From Hemicentrotus pulcherrimus (Eukaryota > Echinodermata > Echinoidea > Camarodonta > Strongylocentrotidae), in assembly GCA_003118195.1 (NCBI GenBank), contig BEXV01000201.1:17845-81844 (forward strand): a stretch of 64,000 nt of DNA, read 5' to 3'. This document shows, piece by piece, positions 31,170 to 64,000 of the stretch. Below the pieces are notes generated by a model. That model was not told the DNA's origin, did no database searches, and worked only from the letters and a program-made list of their open reading frames with translations. Numbering within the stretch: the stretch's first letter is position 1; each line of letters begins with the position of its first letter. The translations under genes were made by a program, and so were the position numbers.

Positions 31170-33471
31170 GTAAGTCCCATTGAATAACCTGCAGAAACAG
31201 ACAGTAGCGGTATGTGATATTATTTTTTTTATTTTTATTATTTTTTTTACATCAACTTAATCAAGCCATTATCTGTCACATAATTCTTTTTTTTTTCTTC
31301 AAGGAACAGTGCATGATTTTATTTAATTTTCTGAACTTTAACATTTTTTCCCCACTAGGTGGTGATTACTATGATGATGATGGTGAAGAAGATGATGATG
31401 ACGATGATGGGGTGGTGATGGTGATGATGATGGTGGTGGTGGTGATGATGATGATGATGATGATGATAAGAGTACCAATAATAATTTTAATGATAAAAAT
31501 AATAGTCATTGTAAAAATAATAATAAAAATAATAACAGTATTATTAAAGGTATTACAAAGTTTTTGTATGGAGTCATGACTTTGGTTCAAATGAACATAT
31601 TGGAATCCTACAATATTCAGTGATCATTGAAATTATTGAAATTTACTGGGAGCACCGGTAAATTTTTATATTCCATTTTTTTAAAAAGCAGAGGTGTTTT
31701 AGGGGCTAAATTTTCTAGTGCTTATAACACATCCAAAGGGGGATCCAATTTTTTCAAAATGGTAAGGAATCACTATCCAGCCAATTTCCAAAAATTTCCA
31801 AAACTTTGTAACACATTTAAGACATTGCAAAGCTGGATACAATGCAAGGATAACAACGAAAAGCCTAGGCATATTACAGGCCATGCAGTTTCTTTTTTTC
31901 TTCAAATATGTTTATATATTTATTTCCATAGAATTACGTTTAAATCCATGAATAGATAACATTTACGGTAAATAAAAAAATGAAAAATTCTTGATTTTGG
32001 AATTATATTGTTGCAGGGATTTGGTGGCAGCAGCTCACATCAAGCCTCTAGAAAAGAAGGATAAGATAAGTCAAAGCAAACGTCATCAACCTTGGAATCC
32101 TTTCTCATCATCCAACTCAACATCATCATCATCAACATCCCCTCAGGAAACAGGAGATCAGGTGCAGTCAAGTATTACAAAGGTAGGACAACTACCACCA
32201 CATCATTCCTAGGACACCTTAACCAGGGCTTAAACTATAGCAGGCACCCCAGACTCAAAATACTTTATGTATCAAAAGTCCGTGCCCCCTACTTTCAAAA
32301 TTTTAGCATAGGGCTCATGCATACATTTTTATATATTCTGGGCCCTCTTCCAAAACAGTTAGTATGGAGCCCCGCCCCAACATCTTGGATTGTGACCCCT
32401 ATCCCCCCCCCCATTCCCCCTTCCACCCTCCCTGGGTAGCTATCATCAGATGATGATTGCAGTTCATAAACTGGGGATTATTTCCATTTTTATATGAAAA
32501 AATATATTCAACTTTTGTTTATTTGCATTAGGAGTTTGCAAATCATGAGCTATGATTTTTTGTCTCGGTCTCTGAGACTGCTAGTTGTGCGTAATATAAC
32601 CAACACAAAAATGCCAACAAAAAAAGCCAACATCGGCATTGGCTGAAATACGACATAAAAGGCGCTATTAATTTTTTTCATCAGCTTTTTCAAAATATCT
32701 AATATTTGTGGTGGTACACAAGTGATAGAATTTGTTAAATTTATGGATATTTAAGTCTTCTCTGAACCCATTTTCACCAAACAAAGATGATTTTGTCATT
32801 TAAATTGTATGTTCTTTCAAATTTGACACTCACTTTTTCATTATCTCACAATTTTTTTTTGTGTGGAGCACCCTCAGCAACAGAACTCAACTATCCCTTT
32901 AATGCCATTTACATCATTCTTATATTCATAGGTGAAGATCCCAAAGAATGGGCATGAATTCACAAAGGAATGGCGGAACCGGAAACATTCTCCAGGCAGT
33001 TGCCATTCCTACTTGTTGGATGTAGGTGGAGACACACTTGCCAAAATATTTCGAGCAGAGATAAGTTTTGGTCTGCTGGGCGAGCTTATCACAATACTGA
33101 ACGACCATGCAGAAGAGAAGCATTGTGGGAAGAAAGCGGACATTTTGGTGTGTCTGACACGAGCCGGGAGGTTCGGTCTCTCCTTGGATTTTCTGAATAA
33201 ATCTGAAAAGCAAGCGCTGTCGGAGTTGATGGAGAAGCTAGAACAGTGGAGACAAGCTGTTGATAGGACTGAAGAAGATAGTGTGGCAGCAGAGGAGACT
33301 GAAGAAGGAACAAAAACAGATGATTGTAAAAAGGAGAGGTTAGAAGGTGATGAAAAAGTGGATTGTGAACAAGATGAAGGAACTGGAGGGATAGCTCAGG
33401 AGAGTTGTGCACAGTTTTCTTCAGAGGATATTGTTAAGTTAAAAGAACTATACAAGCTTTCAGAAAAATGA
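31021..33471 (+). CDS. CCDC103: CCDC103, dynein arm assembly factor (3 coding exons, complete)
   Basis: Exons 31021-31169, 32017-32182 and 32932-33471 encode 284 residues; all junctions are GT-AG and in phase. In vertebrates CCDC103 is needed to assemble or anchor outer dynein arms on ciliary axonemes, and its loss causes primary ciliary dyskinesia. Residues 1-70 match the conserved N-terminal coiled coil (IDFSKLEKELTAAIDAD, AMEQRVETYDQFR, AAHIKPLEKKDK). Residues 106 to about 205 form the RPAP3_C-like domain (FTKEWRNRKHSPGSCHSYLL, AKIFRAEISFGLLGELI). A Ser/Thr linker lies between. The C-terminal 75 residues are acidic, ending EDIVKLKELYKL. Human CCDC103 has 242 residues; the excess is mostly the acidic tail. 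The start is the first ATG after an in-frame TGA. Confidence 0.93.
31366..31475. repeat. (GAT/GGT)n microsatellite in CCDC103 intron 1
   Basis: About 100 bases of gatgatgatgatg mixed with ggtggtggtg units. It creates a spurious Asp/Met/Val-rich frame. Confidence 0.9.
32017..32182 (+). CDS. CCDC103: CCDC103 exon 2
   Basis: Acceptor ttgcag before 32017 (phase 2) and donor gtagga after 32182 (phase 0). Encodes DLVAAAHIKPLEKKDKISQ, PWNPF and a Ser/Thr-rich linker. Confidence 0.92.
32932..33471 (+). CDS. CCDC103: CCDC103 exon 3
   Basis: Acceptor tcatag before 32932 (phase 0); TGA at 33469-33471. Encodes the RPAP3_C-like domain and the acidic tail. Confidence 0.93.
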   Translation: MKIPKNGHEFTKEWRNRKHSPGSCHSYLLDVGGDTLAKIFRAEISFGLLGELITILNDHAEEKHCGKKADILVCLTRAGRFGLSLDFLNKSEKQALSELMEKLEQWRQAVDRTEEDSVAAEETEEGTKTDDCKKERLEGDEKVDCEQDEGTGGIAQESCAQFSSEDIVKLKELYKLSEK

Positions 33472-34330
33472 CGTCATTTTGTGACAATCGACATTCCAAG
33501 TACACTCAGAGCAATGTAGTGAATATAATTCTGAGAGTAAGGGATATGATCCTTGAAGTTGGACAATTTTACAGATCAAAAATTTGATAAAAACTGATTT
33601 GACTATGGATTAACCCATTGAGTACTGAATTATCTTATTCCCATAGGTTTCGTACACGGGCTACCAGGTTCCAGTAGGCATTGGTTAATATACATGAAAG
33701 CAACTGTTCAAGATGACACTTCCCATGTGCGTTGTATCATAGTCCGCATAAACCAGACTTGGTGGAATTACCAATTACGATGTGTACAAATCTCACATGA
33801 AAGTCGCGTCTCATATGGAGCTTGCTGCGAGAGTCTGGAGAATGTCGGTCATTGTTCTGATGTTGATATTATGATTATTTTTCCGTACAGGGTAGTTCTT
33901 TTGAAGTTGAGGAAGGGTACATGCATTAAATCAGGCTTGTCAGTCTTAAAAGTGGAGTACACTCTCAATTATAGAAATATATCTCCTTGGAAAATTGGAG
34001 AGAACGTATTCAATCCTATGCACTATAATATATATCATTTACTTAGTGGATAATGTGCTAGATCAAGATATGGTTGGATAACACCGATTTGGGAGAATGC
34101 AGTGGAAGAAAGAAAAATAATCGTAATTATTACCAGTGTTCTGAAATCCGTCCTCAATCATTTAGACATTAAAGAGCATTTTGTATTCTTAGTACTATTT
34201 TCTTTTTATGATTCATATCTTAATGAAAGTGTTTTAATCAAATTTGTTCACCTTGTGAGTTTACTTTTAAGTTGAAACAACTTTTTCTACATGTCTATTT
34301 CAAATAAAGTTTAATACTTTATTTTGAATA
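33472..34330 (+). other. CCDC103: Probable CCDC103 3' UTR
   Basis: Non-coding sequence after the stop with a candidate AATAAA signal at 34303-34308 and another AATAAA near 34553. The 33694-34053 frame inside it has no recognisable family and is probably chance. Confidence 0.5.
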
Positions 34331-35212
34331 ACATATTTGTTTTCAAGAATCAGAATGTGCCTTTCCAGTATGCATAAAAGGTCAAGGTTATCAGTTTTCA
34401 TATGTTAGTATTGCCTAAATTTGTAAATCAGTTGTATGATATATCATCCCGCAAAAATGTGGTGAATGTCCTGTACTAACAGAATAACTTTATCTCTGAT
34501 GAAAGACTAAAATCTAATTGCAGTCCTAACTCCATCCTCACACCTTTGATGTAATAAAGTCTGGATTATTTATCACAGGAGTATTAATGTCTAAACATCT
34601 ATTTATGTTGGCAGTTTTCTTTTTTGATATAATCCTTATAATGGTTCAGGACCCTGAAAATGATAATGTGATTTGTCAATAAGGTACCAGTAACCAGTAG
34701 CCAAATTTTCTTTGTAGGCATACCCACAGTACAAGGCTGCCTTTACAAGGCAAAACAAATTGATATCAATATCTGATGTTTGAATGACAATTCAGACAAA
34801 TTGATTTTACTATATATATGCATAACAGCACCATTCATTTTCCTGTACATATATATGCTCAGAAACCGTTAATCACTGATCTATTCATACAGGGCGTTTC
34901 TTTTTACCCCTTGCATATGTACTATAGCCCAAGACCACAACAGTAATTACTTCTTTGAAATCAAGACCAAAGTCTCGCCGCAACCTTGGAGGCGACAATA
35001 GGATAGCATTTTTTTAAAATGTAAATTATGTCACTGTCTGGACAGGGAAATTAATGTTCTTCTTTTGAATGCTGTGTTTTTTTTCTACATTTTATGTGTG
35101 GGAATAAAAGGCAGAAGCATCATCAAGCAATCTTCTATTTTGAGAATACGAGCAGTGTATAGGACTGTAAAGATCTGTGGTTGAAGAGAATGAGAAAGGA
35201 TACTCTATGAGA

Positions 35213-35353
35213 TAGAGAGAGGGAGAGAGAGAGAGACTGAGATATCATTGTTAGATGTAGAGGGAGAGTGAACGATAGAGAATGAGAAGGAGAGAGGGGT
35301 GGGCGGGAGATAGAGTGTGAGAGAAACAGATACGAGGAAGAGAGAGAGAGAGA
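35213..35353. repeat. GA-rich microsatellite next to a gap
   Basis: gagagagagag tracts, interrupted, leading directly into the N run. Confidence 0.9.
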
Positions 35354-35508
35354 NNNNNNNNNNNNNNNNNNNNNNNNNNNNNNNNNNNNNNNNNNNNNNN
35401 NNNNNNNNNNNNNNNNNNNNNNNNNNNNNNNNNNNNNNNNNNNNNNNNNNNNNNNNNNNNNNNNNNNNNNNNNNNNNNNNNNNNNNNNNNNNNNNNNNNN
35501 NNNNNNNN
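35354..35508. other. Assembly gap (N run)
   Basis: 155 undetermined bases inside the GA microsatellite. Single N bases also occur at 37609 and 61329. Confidence 0.99.
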
Positions 35509-38500
35509 ACAAGAAGGTAATATACAAGGATACAAAATATATTGGTAGTTTGCAACTGGTTTTGTGGGTAAATGTTGAGAATGTGACAGGTTTTTTTCTT
35601 CTTCCTGACCAAGTTTGTCTTCAGTCTGTTTCTAAGTCATTCGGTCTATTAATTTCCATCCATCCTTCCCTCTATTCCCCTCCGTCTCTATCTCAAATGC
35701 CTCCTCTATCTCATTCACCAAGTTTACATAATTTCACTCCCTTTCAGAACTATCTCTCTCTCTCCCCGTCTCTCTCTCACTCACCTGTTCCTTATTGTCA
35801 TGCCATATCATCTAAGATGGTCAGAATCATTTTTTCTTTTTTTTTGTTGTAATTCTCCTCTCTCACATTCTCTCATTTGATTGTGATACTAATCGGGATT
35901 GAGGTTTGGTACCGGTAACCAGACATTTCCTCCAGCGGCACACGCTCCAGACTTTATCAAAGATTGAGGGTTAGGTTGGTACTTGAGGTTAAGCAAAGAG
36001 TTAGGGAAAGGGTTGGGTACATTGTTTGGCCGAAGATTGAAGTAAAATCCCCAACTTGTTTTTTTTTTTAATTGCCGTCCTAACTGATTTCCATTTTTCC
36101 TACTATTCTTCAATAAATTTGTACTGTTTGATACTGTATATCTTTAGCACTCATATGTATATATATATATATCTTTTTCATGTATTTACCTATGTATTTT
36201 TAATGCATTTGCTGGAATTTGAATAAACAAATTGAATCAAAATATAGAATTCAGTTAGTCTACAACATGTAGAAATAAAATAAACTACCATTTTGTACCC
36301 TTACATGTATCTTTTACTTGCTTGTGTCGACTCGTACATTCCCACTCCTAATTCCCCATATTTTTCAGAAGCCAGACACGCGCCACTCACAAATTCTTTT
36401 GTTCCTCACTAATTTACTAAAAAATCTAAATATTTTTATGAACCACCATCACACAAAAAAGCAGTTGACAAAAGGATATAAATTACAATGTTTTCCTCAT
36501 TTTTTTTATTGTTCAAAAATGTAAATTTTTTGCTGGTTACATCCATGGCTTAATTTCTCACCTTCTAAATGAGTTCCCTTCTCGCACTCATTTTTTATTC
36601 TTACTTAATTTTCAACAACAAAATAAAGCACTCTTCCTAACCCTACAAGAATTAACAGTCTTAAATATGAACATATCTTTAAAACACAATCTTAATTTAT
36701 CCTTCATAAAAAAGGATGATTCCTCCCTACACTCAAATGACTATTTATGATGTGAGTGATAACTGTATAGCGAAAAAGCACTCACTAGATATACAAAACG
36801 TGAACATATATAATTTACAAGAACAAAGAAGAATGAAATGGCCATATTACATACAACAGATTTCAAAATATACTTTCAAAATATATATTCAAGTGAAGGA
36901 AATAAGACAAAATGAGGGTAAAGTATGGGAGAAAATGTGAATGTGAATAAACATATACATTGTAAGTTTTAGTTTACAATGGTGATGTATTTAAAGATGG
37001 AGTATTACAAATATCTTGTAATTATATCAGTCACATGAAGAAAGAAACATCAAAGATTATCAGAGTTGGATTGCATGTATCCATGACGTATGGCTGCTGC
37101 ATGCATAGGCTTCATATGTTGCTGCTTTAGCACTGTTTTTCCAAATTATTAGATCACACAGCCAAAACTCAACAAAGACAAATGAATGAATAAAAATTAC
37201 TTTGAAAGATTTATACAACCCATTTTCTTTTTGACACATCCTCCATGCTACCTTTTAAGAATAAGCTGGATAAACTGGACAAAATATTTGTTTTCCCCCA
37301 ATTTTTAAACCTTCTTCTTTCTCTCTGTGACTGTTAGATTACTTTATATTTACAACTCAGTTGGAACATAATGCTGATATACACAAGTGCTCTTCTCTCT
37401 TCTCTCTCTTTCCAATCATCACTATTTAGAATCTTAAAACTCTGTAAAATAATTTCTCTCATGCATTCTGGATTCAGTTTTTGGAAGAAAGTACAAGCAT
37501 CGATTGGTTTTATCTCGTACATGTCCTGAATGTCATAATACTAGTATAACTTTTCAGTTCCTATTTTAAAGCTCCTTTTATGGTACATGATAAATACTAG
37601 CATTTTAGNAAAAAAGGAGAGCAAAATTATAACTACAGTACCTAATCTTCTGAGAGTAAAGAGACGATTTTCGTTTAATTTTCTGTCTCAATAATTTCAG
37701 TAGGTATATTGATACTGTACACACCAGCTGCGTAGATAGATATTTATTTGTGCCAATTCTCCACTTAACACAAGCGATAAAAAGGGTCAAAATTTGTATT
37801 CCTAAACTAATTTGTTGAGAGTAAACTACTTTCAAGAAATCTGTTCATTATTAAACAAGTTTCCAGCTTTCATGCTTTAAAAAAAGGTTAAGAAAAAGTA
37901 CATAACCATAGTGGCAGCTCTTAATAGAACGTCATAAATTTAAAACTTGTAAAATATTCTTACATATTTTTGCAGTTTAAGCAAAGTTATAGCTTTCTCA
38001 GTCTTTCACAAAGATGGTGCGATAACAGTGTAACATTTCGTTGTTGCTGTTATACATCTACACGTACTTCCATGTATACATCATCCATAAATATTAGGAT
38101 TTTTGCTTGTATGACTATAATGGTTACATCTTCTATAAGTATATAATTTTTCTTCTTCTTTTTTATTGTGCTCATCAAAGGCAAATATGCACCTTTTATA
38201 GAAATTAACATCCCGTCCCCCCCCCCTCCCCAATATCTGTTATCAATTTATATCAATTCATAGAAATTGATAATACATGTATCAACAGAAAATTAGATAT
38301 ATTAAACTGCTTTTAAAGAAAAAGAAGTGTCATAAAAAGGCGGATATTAAATTGTTGTCTACTGCAAACTTGGGCAACAAGTTAGTAGTTAAAACATCAG
38401 ATCCTTGTCACAATATGTATATATATATATGTTTCAAAAACCCAGAAACACCTGTATTAATACCAATCATACTCTTAATACAATTTTATCTTTTAAAATT

Positions 38501-41500
38501 TGACTGCATACTAAAATATACGATCTTAGAAATCATGGATATTTTACACAAACAGATAGGGCAAGTACACATTGAAAGCAAACTACAACTTTTAATAAAA
38601 ACATACTAAAATCTGTTAGTTTTTTAGAAGGCTTTGAGCCTACGGCTTAGTACTGAAGGCATGAATTACATGTAGTCTAAAGGTTCTATCTTTTTATGTC
38701 ATTTTCTTGATCAAATATCACAATTGTTCGGTCTATTTTTAAATCACTTCATGAAAGATTGTTCTTACAACGAATCATGCCTTATTAGTAATTAAACAAT
38801 TTTTGTTTGTAGGGAAATGTTAAGAAGCAAAGGCATATGGGCTTTAAACGGGTAAAGTAAGTGGCAAATCATATTCCAAATGCTCTATACATATCAACAA
38901 ACAATAACAATAATACCATCAAAAAAGAACGCAATCATCACACTTTACATGATCATAAAAATACTCCTCGCATATCTACAACTTGTTATTTCAGTTCAAT
39001 ATTAAAAAATGAAGAACATATTGTTAATTTTGTACAAATCTCTAAGTGCCAGCGCCAAGCGAAGAATTAAATCGAATTACAACTGAGACGAAGGAAGAAA
39101 GAGAGTGGAAAATATCATTCTGTATAAAATTTGATCATTTTTCAAATACATACACATGTCTCCTAAATAACACCACATCAAAATTCATATTTATGCAAAT
39201 TTTGATTTAGAAAAGGGGGATAAACCTATGGAATACATCTATATATTTTCTATCCAGAATTAAATAACTGGTTACAAGTACACAATAAAGAATCCTAAAT
39301 CATATCGCTCTGGCAATGTGAATCTGTAGTAAAGAGAATTATGAGTGTCTACAAGAACATTGCTCACAAGAGATGTCTACAAATGTGAAATAGCACTTGT
39401 ATGAAGTTGAGCTATTTCCACCAAGCAACCCACATACCAAAGTATCAATGGTATAAATACTTGAAGTGTTATTGCTGAATGAATGGCAAAAGCCTGTTCA
39501 CATGTACACTTTTATTTCGTCTTAGTGATAATTATGTTCTATGATGAACAGTCTCTGCATTGTACAGCCAGTGCACAACCCTTTTACACAAGCTCATTCA
39601 AAAGTGTTATATAGTAGTCACTTGAACATCAAAACTATCAAACTTTTGCCCAGGTAGACTCTGCTACTCACGAAATGTCTTTAATAGCATTGAGTGTAAG
39701 ATACAGTTGCACAAACGGTCATCAGACAGTTCTTTCTGCCTGACATGATGTCCAATAACAAAGTAGTCTGTACCCAATGGACAGGCTGCAATGTCTGTAC
39801 AATGTTGTCAATGTGACAGACCCTGACATGATGATATACTGAGGGAATACAGAGACAAAGTGTCCGACAAACTATGTTATGGCAGTGTACACTGATTCAT
39901 TTTAAAAAAAGAAAGAAAAACAAAAAAACAAATATCAGTGATTCAGAGTAAATTTCGTATCCAGATAAAATGGCAGTGATTCATAGCATACGTTGCTTTT
40001 ACCCCTATCCCTCTCAAAAACCGACAGCCCCTGCATTGCCAATGTGAGGCTTGGCTGATTTCTGAGAGAGAGAGTGGGTGAAAGTGGGTGGAGAGATTTC
40101 TAGGCAGCAATGGAAAACTAAAAAATTATTTATCATTCTACTCTCCTTCCTCATAATAGCACCAGTAATTTTGAAGAATGGTGGAATTTTTAGTGTGAAC
40201 ATCATAATCCTTGTTTGCATATGGCTATAGAGATATATGAGGTAATTGGAAACCAATCTGACAAAAACCCATCCATTTTCTTCATTCTAGCACAGATATA
40301 TCAAAATAGAATTTCAGATGATCATAGAGTTCACCAACTTGCTGATTCCTGTGTTATTCTCAAATTGTAACTTTCTTCAATTTGACAATGAAATAATCTA
40401 ATGCCATCAATAACAATTAAGTGTCACACTAAAAATTCCACTATGTATTTCACAGAGAATCATACATGCATACAATGTTATTAATCACAGAAGCACTCTT
40501 ATGTTCACAGCTATTGAAGACTAAATATGATTTACTTTAGAATGGGGTGGGATGGAAAGAGTCTTTATACAGAATATTGGGTATATTTTACACTTTATGT
40601 TCATGCTAGTGTTAAAAGGAGAAACAAAGTTTCATAAACTCCTTCACAACTGTCTACTTAATGATTTTGATTCAACACTTTTGTACACCGATAAACTTTT
40701 TTCTGAATTTCATTTCAAAATTGTCAGTGAACAAATTCATTTGATTTTTCAAATAGAAATATCTAAGAACCATACAGCTTGCTAATTTTCAGGAAGATTT
40801 CAAACAATGAAAACAAGAATCAATTGCAATCAAATATGGTAGACTTTAATTAGAGCAGATTTGTATACATTCCTATAATGTTCATTTTTTTCTTCATTTG
40901 CTATGTTTTGTTTTGCATCAGAGTGAGTGAACCCAAAGAAAATCACATGTAATACAAAGATTGACTGTAAGTGCACTTCATTAGAAACAAGGGGAAACCC
41001 CCTGTTCTGCCAGTAATGTACAATTGACACCATTTGACTCAACAAGGGGTTTTCCCCTCTGAATTCAACATGTACACATGATTGATTCCAACTACCAACA
41101 TCAAGATGCATAGATATAAAAGGAGGATAGAGTTCCTAAATCATCCATCAATCACAAGAGGAGGGTGAAATAATAATTTCTCTCTGTTATAACACAAATT
41201 CCTGAACAAAATACCTGGCACAAGATCGATCCAAATACAATTATACATGTACAGAATCAACTAAATCAAAGCTCATTCCAGCACGATAAGGATTTGAAAT
41301 ACAGCAGAATGGGTCCACTCATAGATTTTTAAAATCAATATCTCTTCCTCTGCACTTTCTATTACAATCCACAGACTCGCAATTATATGGCATACTTCAC
41401 AAAAATATATTTATGATGATAGTAACATTTAGTGGTTGTTGCAACCCTTTCTCTACATCAGCTCACACACAAGCTCGTTCGCTTCAAATCTTTACTTAGG

Positions 41501-41756
41501 CTAAAGAAAATGGACACGTAGAGCAACTATTAAAGGGCTGGTCATATATCAGCGAAACCAATGACAATGACATCAAAGATAAATAGAAAAGGTATTGGAT
41601 AATGGTGTCACTAACTGCTTTATGCTAAGAAGCCTTCAGCATCTATTTTACCGATCCAATTACTTTTCTACACTGATTGATCTTGTCGTTAACAAAAGTA
41701 TTAATGCATGACCAGCCCATAATTTTGTTATCCTCTCTCACACAGGCACATACATT

Positions 41757-41832
41757 CACAATCACACACATCCACACACCCACATCCACACACCCACACA
41801 AACACATCCACACACCCACCCACACCTCTCAC
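41757..41832. repeat. Tandem CACACCCACATC-type microsatellite
   Basis: Repeated cacacatccacacaccca units. They generate Cys/Val/Trp-rich frames on the minus strand that are not genes. It lies about 180 bases beyond the RAR stop codon, so it may be in the RAR 3' UTR. Confidence 0.9.
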
Positions 41833-42012
41833 TCATCCACTGTATAACTCCCCTCTCTATGCTTTGTAACTTCTCTCTTATATCGTACAAAGCAGTGACA
41901 AGGGAAAGGCAGCTCCTGATTGGTCGGACATAAAATACAAAAATTAACATGTGATTTGATTGGTCGGTTTGCTCTGTTGTTGTTTAATTTTCATTTCAAA
42001 GCTGCGCGATTG

Positions 42013-64000
<21,988 letters not shown>

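Larger units (their letters stand above)
34331..42012. other. A+T-rich region between CCDC103 and RAR; no gene seen
   Basis: Convergent ends of CCDC103 (rightward) and RAR (leftward). It contains a GA microsatellite with a 155-base gap and C-rich patches near 38210. The long A+T-rich stretch at about 36600-41990 has few recognisable repeats, and its right part may be the RAR 3' UTR. Short frames here have no family resemblance. Confidence 0.5.

Noticed and set aside
31214..31590. Asp/Met/Val and Ile/Thr-rich frames on both strands
   Set aside because: Translation of the GAT microsatellite in CCDC103 intron 1.
33694..34053. 119-codon plus-strand frame downstream of CCDC103
   Set aside because: Lies in the likely 3' UTR, has no acceptor-defined start and no recognisable motif.
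37334..37835. Minus-strand frames in A+T-rich DNA
   Set aside because: No family motif; one runs into an N. Treated as chance.
41643..41950. Cys/Val/Trp-rich minus-strand frames
   Set aside because: Encoded by the CACACCCACATC tandem repeat.

Overview
This is animal nuclear DNA, A+T-rich, with long introns, GT-AG splice sites, microsatellites, MITE-like fold-backs, a tRNA-derived SINE and a Penelope-like retroelement. Two N gaps (12065-12209 and 35354-35508) and two single N bases show it is draft assembly. The gene content (a caspase-8 with two death effector domains, a retinoic acid receptor, the cilia protein CCDC103 and a DUF6729-type transposase-derived gene) fits a deuterostome invertebrate. 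An echinoderm, probably a sea urchin, is my best guess from gene content and repeat style; it is not proven. Four genes can be reconstructed exon by exon, and the intron phases agree at every internal junction joined here. 

(1) 1242-10252, minus strand: a twelve-exon gene of the DUF6729 / transposase-derived class. Four short 5' exons encode an acidic and Ser/Thr-rich leader with KxE motifs, and eight more encode the transposase-like body. The body carries one frameshift and two in-frame stop codons, so this copy looks like a pseudogene or an allele with assembly errors. (2) 17046-26618, minus: an apparently complete caspase-8-like initiator caspase of about 710 residues in ten coding exons, with two death effector domains, an unusually long Gln-rich linker and an intact His/Cys catalytic pair. 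Its second intron holds a nest of repeats with a 5'-truncated Penelope-like element in the middle. (3) 31021-33471, plus: a complete three-exon CCDC103 orthologue (284 residues) for dynein-arm assembly. Its ATG lies a few bases after a MITE-like element. (4) 42013-57524, minus: a retinoic acid receptor with seven coding exons visible, from the first zinc finger to the C-terminus. The A-region exon is not recognisable and is probably beyond the window. 

Between genes: 10253-17045 holds repeats and one assembly gap. 26619-31020 should contain the upstream regions of caspase-8 (leftward) and CCDC103 (rightward), with a striking back-to-back hairpin pair and dispersed repeats. 33472-42012 holds the CCDC103 3' UTR, a GA microsatellite with a gap, and A+T-rich DNA that may include the RAR 3' UTR. 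57525-64000 is probably the RAR 5' intron. 

The genes do not form a pathway. Caspase-8 is a cell-death and immune protease, CCDC103 serves motile cilia, and RAR is a ligand-gated transcription factor. CCDC103 and RARA both lie on human chromosome 17q21, so their linkage here may be ancestral. I found no clearly undescribed system. The most interesting signals are the caspase-8 linker with two SUMO-consensus motifs, the ligand-pocket substitutions in RAR, the MITE abutting the CCDC103 start, the lesions in the DUF6729 gene, and the double perfect hairpin at 29207-29411.
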